Positions 7,001 to 11,137 of a stretch of 11,137 nt of DNA are shown here, piece after piece. This DNA comes from CAYQCN01 sp964415975 (GTDB taxonomy: Bacteria; Patescibacteriota; Saccharimonadia; QS-5-54-17): contig CAYQCN010000020.1 of assembly GCA_964415975.1 (NCBI GenBank), positions 1 through 11,137 on the forward strand, written 5' to 3'. Under the pieces are notes generated by a model that worked only from the letters and a program-made list of their open reading frames with translations, ran no database searches and was not told where the DNA came from. A program made the position numbers and the translations under genes. Within the stretch, counting starts at the first letter, position 1; every line of letters starts with the position of its first letter.

Positions 7001-7149
7001 GCTCCTTTTTTAGCGGCCTGCTTGCCTAAACCATCATCTTGATTGGCGTAGTCTTCGGCATCTTGAATGCCTTGATTAACATCACTCTCACCGAGTGAAT
7101 TGTAATAGGATTCTTCTGGTGTTACATCGTTTTCTTTTGTGTCTGGCAT
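4009..7149 (-). CDS. Large T4SS membrane protein with C-terminal LAS (MepA/VanY-like) metallopeptidase domain
   Basis: A 1046-residue protein. Order of parts: a hydrophilic N-terminus; a basic stretch (KRNKK, 84-88); a strong span (~93-113); an Arg/Asn-rich region (~131-245); a weaker hydrophobic segment (281-297); a very acidic region (299-425); two hydrophobic segments (~451-475 and ~487-503); then a long acidic part with ten cysteines between ~660 and 1021. The C-terminus (~885-1040) carries the LAS peptidase signature: H948-x-x-G-x-A-x-D955 ('SHRWGIAAD') and 'HANHFHIDL' with His1025, His1028 and His1030. His948, Asp955 and His1030 are the expected zinc ligands, and the extra histidines (945, 1025, 1028) fit the MepA-type arrangement. 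LAS enzymes cut peptidoglycan peptides. With three true spans the peptidase lies outside the cell. The gene overlaps the wall hydrolase by 11 bp. The membrane part could be VirB6-like by position, but I see no sequence proof. No good Shine-Dalgarno sequence precedes the ATG. Confidence 0.88.
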   Translation of the reverse strand: MPDTKENDVTPEESYYNSLGESDVNQGIQDAEDYANQDDGLGKQAAKKGADKGVEKLAAKSGAASTAMKATPWGRVLSALSFIKRNKKAAVSGGGIIAFIISVAIFITTVLTPSSQIIWMSSILGDFNFGPNNRNAGSRVANIINRTNELRNNDTRMGRQANAISSDQTRMNRVNNTENRMFIRGNQRFNFRETINRRINTVRGRIGLSPRSWSIFEGNPRTAEGYRNPGNRIRGTDSARASTSTRNVPGPFQDAVETARTSDNPRSTRAQSIRSITKGNVSTALIAAGCAAAIIDDVIPDEEERYEILMSRGADIHTAGSQASAGENVHGDEAADFMDEFYETRTVVQADSDAADSISEDDLTIIEEDGEEFIEIEGSAQELGLDGESDVEERDYSFSNTAAWKRNTRQEPDGNEIDIDMSFAAENTLWARTILGTGDLINTLTFGRAGSACAVLASGVVSYSLAAVEWTITIFTGGLAGVARLGVGEFAAFIIGTAILNAAYDGLVPETPEELFAQTDMGSNVANSENSRNQGAPPSDEMNEERLDNFREYAQEDRERGFVWRYMSPQNHRSALSQVAMSNGPLRGSDLIRPFLNFSSTIANTFSRISMPVSADNHLDEFDNYGIEQFHYESRAIDEIDPVENDEFIAYVDGEEFDLEGRGYYCTFDEMEGFKWDELPDEERERLEQLGNGEQIRADLMVYYNFEGPPDPDDPDGELTECETDRWRDAVLMYELINKCMEPPYYEMEEWTSYRYNELVTNALGNPVEVITITVPGVENIGNPPWVKQFGWGTPFNQQLGGTRFDCRSPESLSYTDSRGRGDTVRQFWERVGLRRLDQDLMNVIDCLSHEDRCDLEGHSGSDRDYSSNQGLMTPDNLTQEGCPDPYYKMPESEDGIYTMRSTEARRCGHLELIEVLYTVANNYYDQYGPESRLDIGDLNAGAPHVSHRWGIAADLNAKGNPEAARTSSANYSTEATIDLGKMLVDTGLIGNIWYCDGGDGSVNAISDYADEQGNPVEIRCIEGHANHFHIDLDEEKVPRGPEHAP

Positions 7150-7164
7150 ATAATCAAAATTTTA

Positions 7165-7200
7165 TTAGCTTATTATACACTATTAATTACCGAATAATTA
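7165..7200 (-). promoter_or_regulatory. Probable internal promoter before the 1046-residue gene
   Basis: The 57-bp gap 7150-7206 is the only sizeable space between genes of the operon downstream of prgI, and it is strongly A/T-rich. On the minus strand it holds a perfect TATAAT (7172-7177); a -35 element is weak at the expected distance (TAATTA, 7195-7200). Transcription would begin near 7165, giving a leader of about 16 nt with no Shine-Dalgarno sequence. Other A/T hexamers in the gap could also serve, so the exact site is uncertain. Confidence 0.45.
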
Positions 7201-7206
7201 TTACGA

Positions 7207-9090
7207 TTACTGCTCTTGTCCTGGATCTGGTTGCTGGGCTTGATTTTGGCTTTGAGCTAACTGTTCCATGGCTGCTAGGTGCTTAGGGTCAGTTGTAATA
7301 AGTTGAGTTTCTGTCGGACTAGCCTCTATACGCACATGGACATGATTTGAACCGGCAAAGAAAAGACCTTGCCCAACAGGGAATTGACTAAGCCGTTTCT
7401 TTTCCTCGCTAGTCAGCTTGAAGGTTTCTGCGACCAAGTCTACGGCTGACGGCGACTGCTTGAGCAGAATCTGCATACTTGAGTTTGACACAACTGCCCT
7501 TCCGAGACGAGATGTCAAAAAGTCTTCCACGTCTTGGGATATGGTAGTAAGCCCAAGGGCGTATTTTCTCGCCCTTTTAGCTATTGAGAATAAGAAGTTG
7601 GCTGAATCCTCATATTTCATAAGCTGCCACGCCTCATCAACTATCAGGAATCTCTCTCTTTGGTCTGATTTGACCCGGTTCCATATGTGATTGAGGACTA
7701 TATACATAGCGATTGGGCGAAGCTCCTCTTCTAGATCTCGAATGCTAAAGACTAAAAAGTTGTTGTCGAGTGAGACGTTAGATTGATTTGAGAATATACC
7801 AGAAAACGTACCTTGGGTGTATTTTCTCAGTCTTTGAGCTAGGCTGGGGCCGGTACCCGCCATGTTAACCAGTGTGTCATAAAGGTCATTTATAGTAGGT
7901 GGTTGGGCATTATGAGTGTGGGGGTCGCTAGTAATTCCGCGTGAGGCGTAAGTATTTATAAGTGCCATGTCTAGATCAGCTTCTTCGGCGGCTGTAATGT
8001 TAGCTCCAACGCTTCCGTCGTCTTTTTGGTGAGTGCTTCCCATCATTAGCCTGAGCATGCCGTGAAGAGTTATCAGGTTGGCTCTAAGCGCGTCATCAGC
8101 TTCTTCTGAGTCAGTGACTGAAGGTAAATCGAAAGGATTGACGTAAGTGTCTGAGTTGAGGCTGAGGTTGATGTAGGTCCCGCCTACTGCATTGCTGAGT
8201 CTTTCGTATTCATTCTCTGGGTCTATGATAATGATTTGCCTGCCCATCATTAGGTTGCGCAGGGCCTCCAATTTAACAGTAAAAGATTTACCTGCACCAG
8301 ATTTGGCAAAAACTGCCATGTTGGCATTTTCTTGAGAGAAACGGTCGAAGATGACTAGGCCGTTGTTGTGCATGTTGATGCCGTATAACACACCTTCGTC
8401 TTGGGAAAGGTCGGCCGATGTAAAAGGAAAGGTGGTCGATAGCGCTCCAGTATTGAAGTTTCTTTTAATTTGCAACTGGTCGTTTAGGTGTGGAACGGTT
8501 GAATTAAAGGCCTGCTCCATCTGTACGCTGGCAACTTTGGTATAGACTAGCTGCTGGCCGAATATGCCTTCGATCTTGCGCTGAATGTATGACATTTCTT
8601 CTAGGCTATCGGCATACATTGTCACATATAGACCGAAACGGAAAAATCTATCCTCTCCAACTTGAAGCCTGCTTCTTAGCTCTTCCGCATCCTGTATGGC
8701 GGCTTGGGCGCCCGGGTCTCTTACGCGGCCTTTTTCGGCATTTATTTGAATATCTGCTTCTAGTTGAGAAACCTTTTTGCGTAGGTTTTCAAGTACCACT
8801 TTACTGTCTACCGGGTAGATAAACATACTTATATCTAGTTCCTCATCGAGGTTGATAATGGGAGATAGCCAGCCGGTATACACTTGGCGAGGGTATCCAT
8901 AGACATACAAGGTTCTCGCCAGTCTGGTTCCGATTCTCATCTGTGATGACTCAAACTCTAAACTTGATGGAGCTATAAAGTCACGTAGACCAGTTATACC
9001 CTCTCTAAATTGTCGCTCCACCTCTTTTTGTTCGCGCCGTCGCTGCTCTTCTGCTATATTGACTGGATCTTTTTTCTTAAACAACCCCAT
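7207..9090 (-). CDS. virB4: VirB4-like T4SS ATPase
   Basis: The cytoplasmic ATPase that powers T4SS assembly and transfer. It has 627 residues, shorter than the ~800 typical of full VirB4/TraC proteins. The N-terminal half (~35-250) fits the VirB4/ConE N-domain: 'FIAPSSLEFESSQMRIGTRL', 'YGYPRQVYTGWLSPIINLDEELDISMF', with a coiled-coil-like stretch ~96-145. The motor domain holds Walker A AKSGAGKSF (262-270), 'QIIIIDPENEYERL' (285-298), Walker B 'RFLIVDEAWQLM' (480-491) and 'LGLTTISQDVEDF' (512-524). The last ~17 residues are Gln-rich. GGGAGG (9102-9107) lies 11 bases before the ATG, and the TraC-like gene stops one base upstream, so the two are translated in tandem. The missing N-terminal portion seems to be supplied by that separate protein. 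Confidence in the family is high; whether it serves conjugation, DNA uptake or effector delivery cannot be seen. Confidence 0.96.
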   Translation of the reverse strand: MGLFKKKDPVNIAEEQRRREQKEVERQFREGITGLRDFIAPSSLEFESSQMRIGTRLARTLYVYGYPRQVYTGWLSPIINLDEELDISMFIYPVDSKVVLENLRKKVSQLEADIQINAEKGRVRDPGAQAAIQDAEELRSRLQVGEDRFFRFGLYVTMYADSLEEMSYIQRKIEGIFGQQLVYTKVASVQMEQAFNSTVPHLNDQLQIKRNFNTGALSTTFPFTSADLSQDEGVLYGINMHNNGLVIFDRFSQENANMAVFAKSGAGKSFTVKLEALRNLMMGRQIIIIDPENEYERLSNAVGGTYINLSLNSDTYVNPFDLPSVTDSEEADDALRANLITLHGMLRLMMGSTHQKDDGSVGANITAAEEADLDMALINTYASRGITSDPHTHNAQPPTINDLYDTLVNMAGTGPSLAQRLRKYTQGTFSGIFSNQSNVSLDNNFLVFSIRDLEEELRPIAMYIVLNHIWNRVKSDQRERFLIVDEAWQLMKYEDSANFLFSIAKRARKYALGLTTISQDVEDFLTSRLGRAVVSNSSMQILLKQSPSAVDLVAETFKLTSEEKKRLSQFPVGQGLFFAGSNHVHVRIEASPTETQLITTDPKHLAAMEQLAQSQNQAQQPDPGQEQ

Positions 9091-9091
9091 A

Positions 9092-9997
9092 TTAGCTAGA
9101 CCCTCCCGGCAGAACCTGTTTGGCTTGACCGTCGCCTTTTTCTATCATGGCTGCCTCTAATTGCTGCACATCCACAAGCTGCTCCTGTTTGGACGTAACG
9201 GGGTTGTATACTTTGTAGTAAAGCTCAATTAACTCCTGTGTGTTTAATGGCACAGACTGGATTCCGATCTGGGTGAGACCATTAACCACACTCCGTACCT
9301 GTTGAGTCAGCTCTTGTTTATTTTTTCTGAAGTCGGCCTCATTGACAGTAACCACGTCTTTAGGTTTTGAGCTAAACAGCTCTGTAAACTTCTTGGCACC
9401 ACTACTCAGGCCTTCGCTAGATTCAAAAGTATTTGGATAGTAAGGCACCACAACATAAAATTGCTTATCCATTATATTAGCCGCCTCTATGAGATATTTG
9501 ACATAGGCTATATAATCCTCCATGAGTAGGCCCAGTAGTATGTTGTCTTGATTTTGCCGTATTTGGTCTAGCTTATCTAAATATTCGTCTAGATTGATAT
9601 TTTGGCTTTTTATATAAATCTGGACAGGAAACCATAGCGAGTTTAGGAAGTGTTGGTAAGAGTACTCTACTCCCTCTCTTTCTTGTGGGCTCATCAAGTC
9701 AAAGTTGATAGACTGGCACATGACTACTGCTCGTAGTGAACCGTCTTGCATGATGACAATACCATCTCTTATTTCAGATATCAGAAGTGACTTTTGTGAA
9801 GTGTTATCTTGCTTATTGGTTTGTTTGGACTCTTTTGGTTTGTTGTGTCTGTTTTGGGGGCTAAGTGGTTGTTTGGTCGGGTTTTGAGGGTTTTGCACGG
9901 TTGGGTTTTGCTGGGTGCGGTCTGGCAATGACTGGCCTTGTCCAGGGGCTGGATCTGAGGTTGGCTGGTTGTTTGGGTTTTGATTTTCTTGATACAT
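9092..9997 (-). CDS. TraC-like-domain protein, separate partner of VirB4
   Basis: A 301-residue protein. Residues 1-70 are a low-complexity Asn/Gln/Pro tail, surely disordered. Residues ~71-260 form a folded part beginning 'LLISEIRDGIVIMQDGSLRAVVMCQSINFDLMSPQERE', the pattern at the extreme N-terminus of VirB4/TraC/ConE proteins ('…dGi…dG…vv…nf.lls..E'). It continues with 'FPVQIYIKSQNINLDEYL' and 'KQFYVVVPYYP'. The segment encoded at the start of one VirB4 chain in many conjugative elements is here an independent gene directly before the ATPase. Its own ATG shares one base with the prgI stop (TAATG), and its stop lies one base before the virB4 ATG. It probably binds VirB4 and the PrgI-family protein at the membrane. 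It has no Walker motifs, so it is not an ATPase. Family placement is by pattern recognition. Confidence 0.82.
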   Translation of the reverse strand: MYQENQNPNNQPTSDPAPGQGQSLPDRTQQNPTVQNPQNPTKQPLSPQNRHNKPKESKQTNKQDNTSQKSLLISEIRDGIVIMQDGSLRAVVMCQSINFDLMSPQEREGVEYSYQHFLNSLWFPVQIYIKSQNINLDEYLDKLDQIRQNQDNILLGLLMEDYIAYVKYLIEAANIMDKQFYVVVPYYPNTFESSEGLSSGAKKFTELFSSKPKDVVTVNEADFRKNKQELTQQVRSVVNGLTQIGIQSVPLNTQELIELYYKVYNPVTSKQEQLVDVQQLEAAMIEKGDGQAKQVLPGGSS

Positions 9998-10920
9998 TAG
10001 CGCAACTTAATATCTTCCCCTTCTTGTAGTTCTTGGTCTGAGCGCCGATTGGCTGCAGCAGCAACTTGGCTGACACTTAGGTCTTCTGTTGGTAATGTTT
10101 CCAGTATAGCAGAACCTTTTTGTATCTGTTCTTGTTGTCCTTCTTGGGGTATAGATGTGTTTTGATTTGTCTGGTCTGCGACAGTAGGAGTGTAGACATC
10201 CTGAGTTTTGGTTTGACCTGATTGAGAGGGTGGGTCAATGCTTTTTTCGTGCTTTGGTGTATAGTTTTCAGCCATCTTCTCGCCTTTGTCTATCGCTTCT
10301 TTCATTTCTTTAAGTAATTTTTCGCGCTGATCCTCTGTACTTTTTTGTAGCATGTTGTCAATTTGCTGGTTTTTGGGGTTTGAATCGTCCATGATGTCTT
10401 CGTCTTCTGACACATCATCCGTATATGTTGGCTGTTGCGGCATAAATAGTCTGTCGTCTTGAGCTTGATACATGTTGTCTTGAGGGGTTGCCAGGTCCAA
10501 TCTCTTTGTGGCCCAGCCGCGGGTATCAACTACTTGAGCCAATCTTTCTAGTTGACCATGCACCTGGGCTATGTCTTGTTTGAGTGGAGGAGGGGTTGGC
10601 TTTTTCTCAGGAGTGATTACTAGATGATCATAAAAACCTTCCGGATCCCAAACTCTTTGTCTGGGTCGTAGTGTGTAGTTAAAGAAAGAAAGCAGGTACC
10701 TTTCTACTGGCTGGTCCTCTCTGCGAAATACGGCTAAACCGCCAAACACAAGGATGACCGGAAAAGGTAGAAACCCTAAAAATATTGAAGCTTGAAATAA
10801 GGCCCAAGAAACCAATCCAGCACCAGCCGCAATCAACATAAATATAAACTGCTTAAACGTTAGTGGGCCTAGTAGCTTATCTTCTGCTTCTACATCTTGT
10901 GGAATTCTATAAGTAGCCAT
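9997..10920 (-). CDS. prgI: PrgI-family T4SS inner-membrane protein with long disordered tail
   Basis: PrgI-family proteins (PF12666) are small two-span membrane proteins found beside VirB4 in Gram-positive-type conjugation systems; they are thought to be VirB3-like anchors of the ATPase. Here residues 1-100 fit: 'YRIPQDVEAEDKLLGPLTFKQFIFML', spans at ~22-41 and ~46-65, then 'RREDQPVERYLLSFFNYTLRPRQRVWDPE'. The remaining ~200 residues are hydrophilic, rich in Gln/Asp/Glu/Lys/Pro, with a short amphipathic stretch (~116-135); typical members are near 110-120 residues, so the tail is an extension. The ATG at 10920 has no Shine-Dalgarno sequence but a well-placed promoter -10 eight bases upstream, suggesting a leaderless or near-leaderless mRNA. 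The stop overlaps the next ATG by one base. It would start the transcription unit that runs leftwards to 2074. Confidence 0.9.
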   Translation of the reverse strand: MATYRIPQDVEAEDKLLGPLTFKQFIFMLIAAGAGLVSWALFQASIFLGFLPFPVILVFGGLAVFRREDQPVERYLLSFFNYTLRPRQRVWDPEGFYDHLVITPEKKPTPPPLKQDIAQVHGQLERLAQVVDTRGWATKRLDLATPQDNMYQAQDDRLFMPQQPTYTDDVSEDEDIMDDSNPKNQQIDNMLQKSTEDQREKLLKEMKEAIDKGEKMAENYTPKHEKSIDPPSQSGQTKTQDVYTPTVADQTNQNTSIPQEGQQEQIQKGSAILETLPTEDLSVSQVAAAANRRSDQELQEGEDIKLR

Positions 10921-10928
10921 ATGCGTTA

Positions 10929-10958
10929 AGTATAATCTAGAGTTGGCACTACGTGCAA
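10929..10958 (-). promoter_or_regulatory. Promoter of the prgI-virB4 operon, probably leaderless
   Basis: On the minus strand, TTGCAC (10953-10958; consensus TTGACA) and TATACT (10929-10934; consensus TATAAT) are separated by 18 bp. Only eight bases (TAACGCAT) lie between the -10 box and the prgI ATG, so transcription should begin within about two bases of the start codon. The region 10921-10996 is the only noncoding space between prgI and the previous gene, and it lacks a clear terminator hairpin with a T-run. Confidence 0.55.
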
Positions 10959-10996
10959 AGAACGATGTTTATATTGTGGTTATAGGCCAAGATCAT

Positions 10997-11137
10997 CTAA
11001 TTGCCTGGCGGTCTAGAGCCTGGAGGTATATTGAAGTCAGAGTCGCCTGGCTGGATGATGCCGCCAGGTCCAGACCCAGGACCCTGGCTGCCACCCGAAC
11101 CACCACCGGGAGACGGAGGCGGAGGTGGAGGCGGAGG
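10997..11137 (-). CDS. C-terminal end of a Pro/Gly-rich protein (partial)
   Basis: The minus-strand frame open to the right window edge ends at TAG (10997-10999) and gives 46 residues: eight consecutive prolines, then a Gly/Ser/Pro-rich tail containing SPGGGSGGSQ, followed by 'GIIQPGDSDFNIPPGSRPPGN'. Such tails are common at the ends of exported or surface proteins, where they act as flexible linkers. The frame is supported by the lack of stops, the strongly biased amino-acid content and its position just upstream of the T4SS operon on the same strand. The gene body lies outside the window, so no function can be given. A pilin-like or surface component of the same T4SS is possible from the context only. 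Confidence 0.65.
   Translation of the reverse strand, partial: PPPPPPPPSPGGGSGGSQGPGSGPGGIIQPGDSDFNIPPGSRPPGN

Noticed and set aside
6659..7042. Plus-strand 127-codon hydrophobic reading frame that looks like a membrane protein
   Set aside because: It is the antisense of the N-terminal region of the large T4SS gene; hydrophobicity comes from the complement of its own codons, and no ribosome-binding site or family pattern is seen.
7184..7200. Inverted repeat TAATTA…TAATTA as a terminator after virB4
   Set aside because: The stem has only six A/T pairs and no following T-run on the minus strand; it is not stable enough and overlaps the probable promoter.
9092..9092. Frameshift splitting one virB4 gene
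   Set aside because: Both genes have proper ends: a stop, a one-base gap, a new ATG and a GGGAGG site before it. The split is a genuine two-gene arrangement.
9861..10076. Minus-strand 71-codon frame across the prgI/TraC-like junction
   Set aside because: It is a shifted frame over two real genes that overlap by TAATG; its Pro/Lys-rich content is an artefact of the low-complexity coding region.

Overview
The window looks like chromosomal DNA from a member of the Patescibacteria (Candidate Phyla Radiation), most likely the Saccharibacteria (TM7) or a close relative. The evidence is indirect: a compact genome with genes overlapping by 1-11 bases, a dnaN-recF-DUF721 replication block of Actinobacteria-like order, and a Gram-positive-style type IV secretion (T4SS) operon made of a PrgI-family protein, a separate TraC-like-domain protein, a VirB4 ATPase and wall hydrolases. 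TGA ends recF, the four-helix gene and the hydrolase gene, so UGA is not recoded as in Gracilibacteria/SR1. The lineage is an inference; no 16S rRNA gene is present.

Left part (1-2070, plus strand): the C-terminal third of DnaN (sliding clamp), a small four-helix-bundle (S23/IVP family) gene, recF, and a DUF721/DciA-like gene. The four-helix gene looks like an insertion between dnaN and recF. It is bracketed by oppositely oriented arrays of four degenerate heptamers (consensus GGTTTTA), and each array abuts a palindrome: a hairpin over the dnaN stop codon on the left, and an 11+1+11 bp palindrome in the first codons of recF on the right. This is the most unusual structure in the window.

Right part (2074-11137, minus strand): a convergent T4SS operon read from right to left. 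Its order is the C-terminus of a Pro/Gly-rich protein (partial), a 76-bp promoter region, a PrgI-family membrane protein, a TraC-like-domain protein, the VirB4-like ATPase, a 57-bp AT-rich gap with a probable internal promoter, a 1046-residue membrane protein ending in a LAS-type (MepA/VanY-like) metallopeptidase domain, a secreted glucosaminidase + C39-like cysteine peptidase, and a small single-span membrane protein. PrgI, TraC-like and VirB4 would form the inner-membrane engine. The next two proteins would open peptidoglycan by cutting the peptides and the glycan strands so that the machine can cross a cell wall. No relaxase, VirD4 coupling protein, CRISPR array, rRNA or tRNA was seen, so the window does not show what this T4SS carries. 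The replication block and the T4SS operon converge with only 3 bp between their stop codons.
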